From Manduca sexta (Eukaryota; Arthropoda; Insecta; Lepidoptera; Sphingidae): a DNA stretch of 64,000 nt. The DNA lies in contig NC_051126.1 in NCBI RefSeq assembly GCF_014839805.1, positions 4,534,609-4,598,608 on the forward strand. Reading direction: 5' to 3'. Numbering within the stretch: the first letter of the stretch is position 1; each line of letters opens with the position of its first letter. Positions 13,367 through 23,949 of this stretch are shown here, in pieces. The notes below the pieces were generated by a model, which saw only the letters and a program-made list of their open reading frames with translations, searched no databases and had not been told where the DNA came from. Made by a program: the position numbers and the translations under genes.

Positions 13367-13367
<1 letters not shown>
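13035..13367 (+). repeat. tRNA-derived SINE, family A, full length
   Basis: A-box-like GCGGCGATAGCCTAATTGG, B-box-like CAGGTTCAAAACCC, then a long conserved body (AACGGTGAAGGAAAACATTG, GAGGAAACCTGCACACC, CAGCGTGGTGGACTAAGG, AGTAGAGGAGG) and a tail GGGCTGATATTATTATT. This architecture is a tRNA-derived SINE, resembling the Metulj-type SINEs described from Heliconius; the family name is from memory and unverified. Nine whole or partial copies occur in the window. Confidence 0.85.
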
Positions 13368-13547
<180 letters not shown>

Positions 13548-13553
<6 letters not shown>

Positions 13554-14526
13554 AAAAATGAATTGCTGTTCGTTAGTCTCGCTAAAACTCGAGAACGGCT
13601 GAACGGATTTATCTTATCTTGGTCTTGAATTATTCGTGGAGGTCTAGGGAAGGTTTAAAAGGTGAGAAATATTCGAATAATTGCCGGGAAAATCTTCAAA
13701 ACAGCATTTTTCTATTTCCCATACAAACGTTTTCTAACTAATACGTAGAGTCAATTTGAGCTTTATTGCTATTGTATAAAGTTCACTGTTGTCTAAGCAA
13801 TGTAGGTGTGTTCCTAACATCAAAGCAGTGTGCGTTGGAGCACAGAATATAATAATGTAATGTCGCGTTCTGAAACTCAACAAAAGTGATATCGCGGACC
13901 CGACTAAATTGAACAGTCACAAAATTTAATATATCATTAGTTATTTGGTTGGCTTCACGATATTATTTCTTTTGTTTTACTTTAAAATGCATGTTTTCGT
14001 TATGGACAATTTTTGAGCTACTTTTGCATATCTATACTTATAATAAATCTGTAGAGAGGTCAATTCTGTACATGAAATATATTTCCAAAATAACTGGGGG
14101 TGATTAGGGATCGATACTGATGCCAAAAATGCAATTAGTAAAATTTTTGTCTGTCTGTATAACCGTTATAGAAACAAAAACTACTCGACGGATTTTAACT
14201 TAACTTGGTACAATTATTTTTCATACTCCTGAGCTGGTTATAGTATACTTTTCATCACGCTACAATTAATAGGAGCATAGCAGTGATAGAAAATGTTGGG
14301 AAAACGGGAGAAGTTACTCCATTTTTAAGCTTCCGTCATTTCGTGTGCAACCTTAATGGTTAAAAGTTCCTTCGATTTCACCCAGGATCCCATCATCAGA
14401 CCCTGACCGGACAATCGGACCACCTGCATACCACCATAAATTAAAAAAACATCCCGACAAATTGAGCACCTTCTCCATTTTTGAAACCCGAAATCCACGC
14501 GGGCGAAGCTGCGGGCGGAAGCTAGT
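13548..14526 (+). mobile_element. Helitron-like non-autonomous element
   Basis: The left part (AAAAATGAATTGCTGTTCG, TCGAGAACGGCTGAACGG) and the right part (GAGAAGTTACTCCATTTTT, ATCCCATCATCAGACCCTGA) are blocks widespread in Lepidoptera. The right end is CACGCGGGCGAAGCTGCGGG followed by CGGAAGCTAGT. A GC hairpin about 10 bases before a terminal CTAG and a T on the 3' side is the Helitron 3' signature. No Rep/helicase coding is present. A fragment of the same 3' region lies inverted at 17758-17990. Confidence 0.6.
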
Positions 14527-14552
14527 ATTATATATATATATATATATATATA

Positions 14553-14681
14553 AGGGATATCAAATAAAACATTAACCGCGTTAATTTTTGTTTAAAAATT
14601 GCTGTCATTTCATAACTTTTACCTTGTATAGTAGAGTATTAACATAGTTCTCAATATTCACAGAATAATAACAATTAGACG
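14553..14681 (+). repeat. Duplicated segment, right half of copy D2
   Basis: AAGGGATATCA, ATTAACCGCGTTAATTTTTG and AATAATAACAATTAGAC match the second half of D1. With 13367-13446 it makes one duplicated unit split by the element at 13548-14526. Confidence 0.7.
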
Positions 14682-14689
14682 ATTTTTTT

Positions 14690-16715
14690 TGCAGCACTTA
14701 AAACCTTATTACACCAACCTTGATCTTTCTACTCGTATACCAAAATAAACGCGACACAAAAAGTGTTGTAACCGTCAAATTGACGTCTATAAAGGCAGAT
14801 GTCCACGGGTAAGAGTGACGTCATTTGAAACCGTTTAGCCGTTTAACCTATTTCTGCGGTCACGCATTTGCCCGGCCCTCGGTAGCCCCTTCGCTAATCT
14901 ATGTCTCCAATATTTATTTCGCATTTGATGGCGTTAAATAGTTCTTAAATTGACGATTTTCTATATGCAAAATATCAGCTGATTTAAACAGGCATCTTTG
15001 TATCCATAATTTTCTAACTTTTGTTCCAAATTTAAAATGTCTAGATGTTTAATCTATGCTCATATAAAAAATACTCAAATAAAATAAACCCAATAAATCG
15101 ATACGATTTATGCTGAATAAAACTGCTGCTCAATACTGACCAATTAAAAATCGTTTTGTTGTGCAAAACGTGATTAAAATAACAAATAAAATCTAAAATG
15201 GACGTAAAATACACTTAGGTTGAACAATGGAAACATGTAGAGCCGCCATTGTTCCCTGTCGCAATCGCTATGAGAGACAATGGGGACAAACTCTGGCATT
15301 TATTTATTAAAACTGTTTCAAACAGTTGGTTTTCAAATTGGAGTTTAGGTGCAGCGAGTGAACGAGGGATTAGGAGAAAAGTTTGCGGGTTTGATTCTAG
15401 TATCGGTAGGATTATTGTAAATAAAAGTTTCAGCTGCTTAAAGTCAAAGTTTATTATTAGTTTTAATACTCATCATATAACTGCTATTAACTGAATGTTC
15501 TAGAAATCATCTTTTGAATATGGAGTGACAATAAAGTCTCTTATGTTTTCGGCAGAATACGCGATTAATTCACAAACCCTTAATATGAGAAGAAAAGCCA
15601 GAAATTCCTCAATTTCAATTATTACAATAAGAAATAATATTATTCGAACGTTACTAAACCAAACAGGCTACATAAAACGGTAAATAATAGTTTCTCTATA
15701 CAATATACATACCCAAATTTATATTCTTTTGCCGCACCATACGGTACGTATTATGAAACAAGAAACTACTTTGGAACATTACAGTACCTCCCATAAACAT
15801 AAATACCAGTATCTACAATCGTAACGGCCTCAATAACAATCTACGGCTCAACAGACAGCTATTGTGTGGCCCGTAGCAACCGTAGCACCGTAGCACTGCT
15901 ACGATTGTGCTACACCGCACAAATTCGCTCTATTTTATTGATGTAGCAACAGTGCTGTAGACATTATTTGATCAATTATAATGTTCATATATTGTGTTAT
16001 TTTGATTAGCTGTGACTTGATTTGACAAAAGTATAATATCTTCTTAATTTTGTTTATTTTGCAATTATATTTAATTAATAATAATAATCTCCTTTTTAGG
16101 TATAAAATTGAAAGTTTTTGTTCACTCAATGCTTTGTAATTCCACATTCAATGTTTATTTTATTTACTACACATTGTTCTCATAAAATACCAAATATTTT
16201 TTAAGTGTCTTGTTTGAACCTAATTAAGATTAATAAAATTTCCATCATACCATCACACGTAATGACTAATACATAAAAGCTAAACTTTCATTTATTTTAA
16301 TTTATTCTCGTAGTTTCAATGGTTCGTAGCTGCACGATATTCCTTTGTTATCGGTCGATCTAAACGTTCTTTGAACTTTTGCCGACCTCAGAATGTTGCT
16401 ATAAACCAATTCTGAATTCCATTCCTGTTCCTAAACATAAAAGTAATATGAAAATTGCTTCACTTATTGAGTCTTACGCAACTACGTTTTGTAACCGATT
16501 TTACTTCCTTGTCTTTATTACAGGCAGCGGTGGGAGGATTTATAGGGAACATTTTGAAATACTGCTTATTGTGATCTTTATTGTGTAATTATAATTATTA
16601 ATTTATAAATTACTAAACAATAAATTCTCATAATGCGACCAAATATTAGTTTTTTTTGTATAGTTAGTCTTATCTAAATTATATAAAAGTGTAGAGCTGG
16701 TGAAATGTGAGTAAC
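14690..16715. other. AT-rich stretch; small palindromic cluster at 15865-15912
   Basis: No coding segment recognised. Around 15865-15912 there is a cluster of GTAGCA / TGCTAC motifs (GTAGCACCGTAGCACTGCTA and a following inverse) that could form a small hairpin. Otherwise nothing. Confidence 0.45.
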
Positions 16716-16723
16716 CTACTTAT

Positions 16724-16878
16724 CAGTGGCGAAGAGTGAAATTTTCCGAAAGGTAACCCGACATATAGGTACTAATATGTATCAATACGGTCTGCGAAGC
16801 GTTTTAATGATAAATAGATTGTACATAAAATACGAAAGTGAAGCTGGTAAGAATCGTGTTATATGGCCTCTGCCACTG
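16724..16878 (+). mobile_element. hAT-type MITE (CAGTGGCG family), copy 2
   Basis: Left end CAGTGGCGAAGAGTGAA, right end CTGCCACTG, same internal order as the other copies. The flanking 8-mers CTACTTAT and CTTCTCAT agree at 6 of 8 positions and look like a decayed target duplication. The next copy lies only about 55 bp away in the opposite orientation. Confidence 0.75.
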
Positions 16879-16932
16879 CTTCTCATAAGGGGTTCCTTTT
16901 TCAGCGCTACTGATAAAAAGCATGATGATTTG

Positions 16933-17377
16933 CAATGGCGAATAGTTCATATAACACGATTCCTATCGGCTTCCCTTTCGTAATTTATTTAAAATCATGT
17001 TATTAGGACGATTTGCAGACCACATTCGTGCATATTAGTATATAATGATTTCTTATGTTTGCGCGAATGTTAGACATTGATATTAAACTAATTTTCGGAT
17101 TCTATAGCGGTTTTTTGGATTTTATTTTTCTCCTGACGTTTCGAAGACTTTGCAGCCTTCATGGTCACCGGGGGGACTGAGGTGTTGTTTATCCGTAAAG
17201 TCAAAGTTACAATATCTACCTACATTTTACAATTATACAACTTTAAAAAAAAAACGTAGTGAAAAAAATAAAATACTAAAAACCGCGATAGAATCCGAAA
17301 ATTAGTTTAATTTCAATATTAGTATATGTTTATGTAGTGTGGGGTTCGCTTTCGGAATGTTTTACCTTTCGCCATTG
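16933..17377 (-). mobile_element. hAT-type MITE copy 3, interrupted by a nested element
   Basis: Read on the minus strand, the ends are CAATGGCGAAAGGTAAAAC and (inverse of) CAATGGCGAATAG. The interior matches the 39536 copy but is broken by a 273-bp insertion at 17043-17315, flanked by an 11-bp direct repeat. Confidence 0.7.
17043..17315. mobile_element. Nested retroelement remnant with inverted arms (Penelope-like?)
   Basis: Flanked by the perfect 11-bp repeat ATATTAGTATA (17032-17042 and 17316-17326). The left arm (GACATTGATATTAAACTAAT to TTCGGATTCTATAGCGG) is inverted at the right end (CCGCGATAGAATCCGAAAAT). The right arm lacks the outer ~36 bases of the left. The interior has TCCTGACGTTTCGAAGACTT followed by TTCATGGTCACC. 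Partly inverted terminal repeats, 5' truncation and a variable-length target duplication fit Penelope-like elements, but no RT/GIY-YIG coding exists, so the class is inference. A solo arm lies at 59387-59479. Confidence 0.5.
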
Positions 17378-17757
17378 GTATATGAGTATATCCGTATAAA
17401 TTCAGTACGAATTAGTAAACAAAGAACACTGCGTTCGGTGTCCATTAAAACTAATCCCATTTATTAATACCGCAGATAATCCGCGAGCGATCACAATACA
17501 CAAAAACCCATTAGCTTATAGTGCGGTTTATACGGATTTTCTAATTTTCACGCGTACATAGAACCTTTCTTGTCTTAATGAGGGTTGAATAATATCTATG
17601 TATGCGTTAAGGTGAATATTGCAAGCAGTAATTTATACTAGTTTCTGCTTGCGGCTTCGTTTATCTAAAAGTACGTCCCGTGAAAAATTTTGCCTATAGT
17701 TCTGAGGCATAATGTAGCGTCCTTCTTTGCTCTCACTTATCTGAAATTATTTTCTAA

Positions 17758-17990
17758 CTAGCTTCCGTCCGCAGCTTCGCCCGCGTGGATTTCGGACTTC
17801 AAAAATGGAGGAGGTGCTCAATTTGTCGGGATGTTTTTTTAATGTATGGTGGTATGCAGGTGGTCCGATTGTCCGGTCAGGGTCTGATGATGGGATCCTG
17901 GTGAAATTGAAGGAACTTTTAACCAATAAGGTTGCACACGCGACGGAAGCTTAAAAAATGGAGTACTAGGTAACGTAGGTGTTTCCTGAA
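17758..17990 (-). mobile_element. Helitron-like 3' fragment
   Basis: Starts ACTAGCTTCCGTCCGCAGCT, the inverse of the 3' end at 14526, and continues collinearly with the inverse of 14290-14526 through GGTCTGATGATGGGATCC. The 5' part is missing. Confidence 0.6.
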
Positions 17991-18369
17991 CGGTCAGATG
18001 CAGGGATCAAATTCTAAACTCCAGGAAACAGCTACGTTGAACGCTTAACCCACTTGCGAGTGAGCTGCGATGCCCTCATTACACCATGTAGAGTCTAAAG
18101 TAATGTTAATGTTGATTCTGAACTCTCTAATTTGTTTTCCAGTAGCAATTTCCACTACATTTACAATTCTCTTTTTTACAAACACCTCACTTTAAACGTA
18201 ATGACATGGTTATATAAAATCATTGTAATTGCGGTAACATCGATCGGAGTAAGGTAGAGTCGGAAAATGTGGCATAAAGTTGTATTTTTATGCAATATTT
18301 TAAACTTTATTTCTTTATTTACTTCAATATTACCAAATAATCAAAATATCCAAACATAACTTTGGGTAT

Positions 18370-18680
18370 ATCACAAAATAAAAATAAATAAAATACTTTA
18401 TTTATCACGTAGGCGAACAAAGTTGCACTTATGATACGTCAAAACAAAGCATAAGAATAATAATTATTATTTCTAAACAACTATTAAAATTACTTATATA
18501 ACTATGGACATTTTAAATTAGGGATAAAATTTATAATAAAGACAAGGTACAAACCGAAGTAACCAACTTGGGCTGGCAAGTAGGGGGAAATAGAAGGGTA
18601 ACGCGTCGCGATCCTCACCGGCGAGGACATGAGTCTGAACCTAGCTAACCAACCAGCCCTTCACTAGCTACCTAAGTGAT
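18370..18680 (-). repeat. LINE-like 3' tail
   Basis: Contains TTTATTTATCACGTAGGCG and AACAAAGTTGCAC, shared with 34530-34585 and 44450-44515, and an upstream part (read on the minus strand) with the inverse of CTTGGGCTGGCAAGTAGGG. An A-rich terminus on the minus strand suggests a non-LTR retrotransposon 3' end. No ORF survives. Confidence 0.45.
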
Positions 18681-18685
18681 GACAC

Positions 18686-18822
18686 AGAAGCGAATAGTCC
18701 ATATAACCCCGATTCCTTTTCGTAACTTACATAGGAACGATTTGTAAACCGCATTTATTCATATTAAGTGTACCTATATGTTGTATTGGATTGTCTTTCC
18801 GAAAATGTCATCCTCGCCACTG
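18686..18822 (-). mobile_element. hAT-type MITE (CAGTGGCG family), copy 4
   Basis: Inverse of the family order: GAATAGTCCATATAACC, ACGATTTGTAAACCGCA, TTTCCGAAAATGTCATCC, CGCCACTG. The left terminus is mutated (CAGAAGCG). No target duplication is recognisable. Confidence 0.65.
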
Positions 18823-18829
18823 ATAAATC

Positions 18830-21800
18830 ATGGTGGTTCATGGTCTCTAGCTTAGAAATTCCCGCAAGCAAACATAATTAAGTAATCTGACACATGTAAC
18901 GCAAATAGTAGTAACTCATTTACACTCAGTATCGATGTCCCGGGTCACGTGTCATCTGAATGTTAAATTAGGGATAATCCCGGAGGCATTGTACAAGATT
19001 CTGTAAACTCTAGTTCGTCATTAATTTAGATTGGCGGTTACTCGACGCAACGACTAATTATAGTCTCGGAGCTCGGGTACCTTCATTTATTCTTTACCGA
19101 TAAATAGTTTTTAGTATTGATAATGAACAGGATTAATAGATTAGAAGAAGTGGACTTGACTACTTTGATTATTATGTCGAGAAATGGTTCGTTTATTAGG
19201 TGCCAGACTTAAAATTTACAAGCGCTGATTAAGAGACAAGAGAAGATAATATGGAGAACAAAGGTCTTACTTTGGAAATTTTGACGTTTAGGTTACATAG
19301 AGGAAATTGACATGTTATAACGTAAAGTATAGTAAATAACAAAGAAATATTTGGTTGCGCAGGCAGGCTGGCAGAAGAGAGTCTATGTCACGCCGCGACG
19401 ATTCTTATTCTCTCTGCACTACGTGCACCGTAGTCAAAAATTGATCAAAATTGTGTTCTGTGATGATTGCGAATATGTTATAGGTAATGTTTAATACTGT
19501 AAAAATAAAGTTCGCATGTTTTAAGATAATTAACTACTTATTCAGAAATCCAAAAAATAAGTTCAGATCTTCAATGAAATTAGTATAATTTAATAGCAGA
19601 ATGTTTCAGATTTTTCTTTTTAATTAGTAGTTCTGGTATTCGTGTCTAGGCGTTGTACAAATTTTAATAAAAACTATAGTAACAGTATATTACCAAGTTA
19701 ACTCAAAGTTGATTGAACGGCTTGTTTGTGAAATAAATATCTAGAAAATTATTTATTTTAAAAACATTTGTTCCGATGAACTATTATAAACACCTAACGA
19801 ATACGGCCCACATTAACTTATTATAAAATTAAGCGATTAACCTTAAGGTCAAAGTACGTTGCTTTAAATTACTATTGTTTTTCAACTTAGCATGTAAAAA
19901 AATATTTTTGAGATATATCTGATTCCATAAATTATGTTTAATAAATGGAATCGATCTATATAAAGGTATTAATTAGCTTGCAGCTCTACCTGCGCGTGTC
20001 ATCGCGTTATAAGAGTATCACTATTTATTCGAGATATAAAATCTACGTGTTGATCTAGGACTTAGTTTACTTGTGAACCAAACTTATTCTAAAGTCATGC
20101 AGTAGTTCTCTCTTTTTATAATCAATATTCTTCAAAGAGTTTAGAATTCATAATTATTAGTAGTATTAAGAAGTTAATGGTAATAACTCTCCCCCTAGTA
20201 CATGGGAAGTAACATGGCTGGCGAAAAGTGGTTCTGACCGTTGACGTATATTCTATAGATACGTACGTCCGTATAAAATATTTGTTCATCAATCTAGAGT
20301 TAGAACTAATGTCCGATGCAGCGCTAAAACATCAATCGTCATCTAACCAAACTTTTTAAAACATGCAGTGCTATAGCGCTGTAAATAGAGTATAAGTAAA
20401 ATGGCAACCAAAACGTCATTGTTATAACCTATTTATTCACTTGAATAACAAATAATTGTACTTAATTTAATAATATTTTTTATTTACATCCAGGTTTACA
20501 CTTAGACTTAAGTTCTTAAATTATCTATTATATTTTTAAATTATGACGCTGTAAATGTTGAAACCATACTAATGTCACGTGTATGGATTGCAGTACAGTT
20601 GAGCCGAACACAGTGAGCGTTCGGAACGTCAGTATATAGTACATTTATATCGATAGGTTCCAACACTATCTCTGCCTATCCCCGAAAAAGGAAAGGCGGG
20701 ACGCCTATTCATGTGAAGTAGGATTCTCGATAACGAAACCTACAACTTAACTAACTCCTGGAGCGAGTCGCTGCTTCGATTGTTTATTCCATTAAACTTA
20801 TATGGTAGTTCTAACGCAGCGCTAGTTTCAATTTGGTTAGAGTTTGAATTACACTTCACGTACTTACTTACGTGGACTTTAGATGGCTTGCTAACACTAC
20901 TTAAACTTGAAGTACGAGCTTCTATTAAAGTATTTTGGTATGTGCGAAGTAAATTGCCTAAATTGCATATACTTAGACGATCCGTGATACCAAGCATTAA
21001 TGTGACAGCACTTTACTTACATTTTGAAAAACATTGTGGCCAGTGTAATTACTTGATATCTATTGATTCGGGATAACGAGCAGAGTTAAGTGACACGCAC
21101 ATTGAGCAATAATGAGACTTATTAGCTAGTAAATATGAACTATACCGTGTGCGTATTTAAGTATGTTTTTAACTCGTATCGCGTGTATAAACGTACCTAC
21201 CGCTGGGTCGACAATAATTTAATTAATTAAATACAGAACTGGTCCTTCATATTTCTTCATTTTCGATAATTTTAATATTTCATTCATTAACATATTAATT
21301 AATATTGTTTATTATATTTCTCTTGGAAAATCTTCGATACAAATGTTGAGAAAACATATTATCCCCTAGTAATATATTGGCTATGTTAAGTCGTCTAGAT
21401 TCGGATTAATTGACACCTTCTGCGAGATGCCAACATTGGTCGACTCGACTGACTCGTATAAAGACACCTACATCTTATTGCATACCTTTATCACTTACAC
21501 AAATATATTCTAGATAAAAAATATATTTATAAACATTCAAAAACTTATTCCATTTCTGAACATAATAATATTATGTGTGGTGAGGAATGGTGTATGGTGA
21601 ATGTAATAATAATAATATCTGTAATTATTTGGGTCATACTAATTTTGATTATGACCTAAATGAACTTCATCTAAATGTGGTTACATCATGTAGCCTGTTT
21701 GTCAAGAAACTGCTTTACTACAGGATGGTGATTTTATTCAATATTAACATGCTTGACTGCCGGTAGGCAACAGCTGGACTAAGCCCTTCATATTGCTATA
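18830..21800. other. AT-rich stretch, nothing firm
   Basis: No firm feature. A mildly GC-rich open segment near 19360-19450 follows a GCGCAG acceptor-like site, but I cannot support it as an exon. 20560-20730 contains CTCTGCCTATCCCC, a possible SINE-B tail relic. Confidence 0.45.
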
Positions 21801-21839
21801 GTTTATTGGATGGATGGATTGGATGTTGGTTACAATCAG

Positions 21840-22125
21840 ACGGGGCACTTGGTCATTTGCCTCCTACGGCGTTAAAAAAAAAACTTTTTTTTTTATGCGT
21901 GAACGGCAAAGAAACCCCACTGCACCTGATGGTAAGTGGAGTGGGGTCCAGTAGAATGTCGACTGACGAGAGATTACCCCTCGGCAGTCGATACAATTGT
22001 GCCGGCCTGTTGGAACAGGATACACCGGCTGCTCCCGGAACGCGACACATTTATATGGGCCACTATAGGATTTAACAACCTGTGTACGGTGGTCACTATC
22101 CACGATATAAAATATATTTTATTAC
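21840..22125 (+). repeat. Dispersed repeat family R1, copy b, just upstream of the CpG-island exon
   Basis: The best copy of R1: CCCACTGCACCTGATGGTAA, GGAGTGGGGTCCAGTAGAAT, the GTCGACTG / CAGTCGA inverted pair, TTGTGCCGGCCTGTTGG, and a right part (GTGGTCACTATCC, ATATAAAATATATTTTATTA) shared with the inverse of 48975-49030. It ends about 100 bp before the GC-rich block of the main gene. Frames over it are shadows. Confidence 0.6.
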
Positions 22126-22224
22126 CGAGCTTTATTGATAGCTATTATTGAGTAGGGAGGGTATTCATAAGGTAGTTTAAGCATTCCAAATTTTCTATGT
22201 TTGACAGTATGTATGTTGTAGGTG

Positions 22225-22406
22225 TGCGTGAGTAAGGCACGGATGCGGTGGATGGTGGGTGCGGCGCGCGCCTCTCGCGGCGAGTGCGGCCGCGGCCCGC
22301 CCGCCCGTGCGCCCGCCCGCTAGCAGATGCGCCGCGGTAGGTGAGCGGTGCGCGGCGGCGGTGCATGTACGCGGCGGCGGGCGGCGCGTCGCTCGCGGGC
22401 CGTAAG
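22225..22406 (+). promoter_or_regulatory. CpG island covering the 5' end of the main gene
   Basis: Dense CpG run with no TATA-like element directly upstream, suggesting a CpG-type promoter and 5' UTR. It contains an upstream ORF of 26 codons (22243-22323) and a five-codon uORF at 22327, both ending before the proposed start at 22365. It also contains a donor-like GGTAGGTGAGC at about 22337-22347, which could give an alternative first-exon border. Confidence 0.5.
22365..22406 (+). CDS. Main gene, coding exon 1 (start)
   Basis: ATG followed by an Ala/Gly-rich 14-codon segment (MYAAAGGASLAGRK) and a consensus donor AAG|GTGAGA. An in-frame TAG at 22338 makes this the first usable Met of the frame. 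The base at -3 is T, a weak start context, and two upstream ORFs precede it. Ends in phase 0, matching the next exon. Confidence 0.45.
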
Positions 22407-22655
22407 GTGAGACTGCTTTAATCTTTTACATCATGATAGTTATATCATCAGAAGTTGAATTATGTCGTGATTATAATCAATAATGTTATAATTCGGGATC
22501 CTATGCCTATTTGGAATCGCGCAATAAATGTTTTTCATGCATGTTGCGAAATGGTTTTGCCTAAGTTTTTATGAGCGATTCATGAGAGAAATAATTCAAC
22601 TTTTTAAAATTCATAATGACCCAAATGAGTAAACATGGTGTTTGTTTGTGTGCAG

Positions 22656-22841
22656 GCGCGCCAGCACGGCCGCCAGCCCGCGCCGCCGAGCCCGCGCCCG
22701 CGCAGTCCGCTCCACCCGGCGCCCACCGGCGTCCGCGCCTACTCCTGCCAGCACTGGGAGTCTCGCCTCCTCGCCCCCCCGCCGTCGCGCCCCCTCTCCG
22801 CCCCTCTATCCGAGCCCTCATCGCCATGCGATGTCGTCGAG
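22656..22841 (+). CDS. Main gene, coding exon 2 (Pro/Arg-rich)
   Basis: Acceptor TTTGTTTGTGTGCAG and donor GAG|GTACAC. Open for 62 codons, phase 0 at both ends. Rich in Pro, Arg and Ser with repeated SP/PR pairs (e.g. PPSPRPRSPLHPAP), then an RAYSCQHWESRLL segment. Wobble positions are nearly all G/C. The minus-strand and +1/+2 open frames over the same block are GC-driven shadows. Confidence 0.55.
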
Positions 22842-22891
22842 GTACACTGCCTGTGCTCTTGTCTCAATGTGTGTAGTCTAAGCATGCTATC

Positions 22892-22945
22892 TATATAAGG
22901 AAACGTTGTTTTGGAGCGTGCGTGTGTAGAGGTTGAGAGTTCAGT
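22892..22945 (+). promoter_or_regulatory. Possible TATA/initiator promoter for an alternative first exon
   Basis: CTATATAAGG at about 22890-22899 is followed about 45-50 bases later by GAGTTCAGTAG, which contains the arthropod initiator-like TCAGT. Downstream sequence to 23700 looks like 5' UTR and contains a 28-codon uORF at 23165-23251. This could drive the alternative exon ending at 23841. Confidence 0.25.
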
Positions 22946-23700
22946 AGCTGCAGTCATTGGTACGTATTCAATGTTTAGTTATAGCTAGTTGTAAGCATGT
23001 GAGACAATGCAACTTGGTACCGTTTGTTTTAATTGCGCTGTTGTCGACGGGTAATCTCTTTGTTGCCTTCCATTGCGTGAATGAAACGATGTCTTGTTAG
23101 AATCCAGCAATAATATGTGTTACGTGAAAGTGTTGTTTAGTGAAGTGTCAATAGTGGGCCGGCCATGAAACAGCCCCTGGCAAAGTGTAGCAACAGATGG
23201 AAGGTGTCGAAGAGCCAAAGATTGCGTCTCGACGAACGGAACGAAACATGAGTGACGGACATGTGTAGCACAAACATTGTAGAAACAAAAACACGTTAAA
23301 TTATAATAAACGCCAAATAGCGCTCGCTTCCATAATTCTTCTCTCACCAAACATATCTTAGGCTAAGTGACGACCACTTCGATCAAAGAGTTCAATTAGA
23401 TTTAATATTAAATATAGTTCTAGCGCCTTTCTTGTGCCTATCTTGATATTCTAAAGCGTTCTAAGTGAGTTCAATCGAAAGTAATAAATTCTGTGATGGG
23501 ACAACATATGAGTGATATCGGTGTTTGATGTGTATAATATTTCAAGTTTAATTATTTTCGTATAGTACGCTAGGTGTAGTTAGTTATTCGAACGCAATAC
23601 GCCATACAGTGACATTAAGTGAGATAGGACTGGCCGGTGGTGCTTGGCGTTAGCCTGAGTTTTCTGCTCGCGCTCACCTACGGCCACAAACCTGGCAAGT

Positions 23701-23841
23701 ATGCAGGCAGCTCTTATGCTAAGAGCCAAATCGAGGGAGAGAAGAAAACAGCGCATCAAGAGAGGGATTAAGCACGAACTGCCGAGCAATGTCGCCACGA
23801 AGACGATCGCACCGTTCCCGAGATATCCACCTGCTTCATGG
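23701..23841 (+). CDS. Candidate alternative first coding exon (basic N-terminus)
   Basis: ATG with A at -3, 47 codons, then donor TGG|GTATGT. An in-frame TGA lies upstream near 23658. The peptide is strongly basic (RAKSRERRKQRIKRGIKH) followed by a PFPRYPPASW end. It terminates in phase 0, so it could splice to exon 3 at 52974 and give a 366-residue isoform, or be skipped. It could instead be a separate short transcript. Codon usage is less GC3-biased than the main exons. Confidence 0.35.
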
Positions 23842-23949
23842 GTATGTTCCTCTTGCATGTACTGTATTAGCAGCCAATCTATGAATGTGGCTTCTTTCTT
23901 GTATATTTTTAATTGTTTCTATTACATTTCTACTTATTGACGTTCTTAA

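Noticed and set aside
19360..19490. Possible exon after GCGCAG with an open frame toward a GTAATG site
   Set aside because: Two frames are partly open, codon bias is weak and no phase-compatible neighbour was found.
23580..23858. 92-codon minus-strand frame
   Set aside because: Overlaps the candidate basic exon on the other strand; no splice borders supporting the minus strand.
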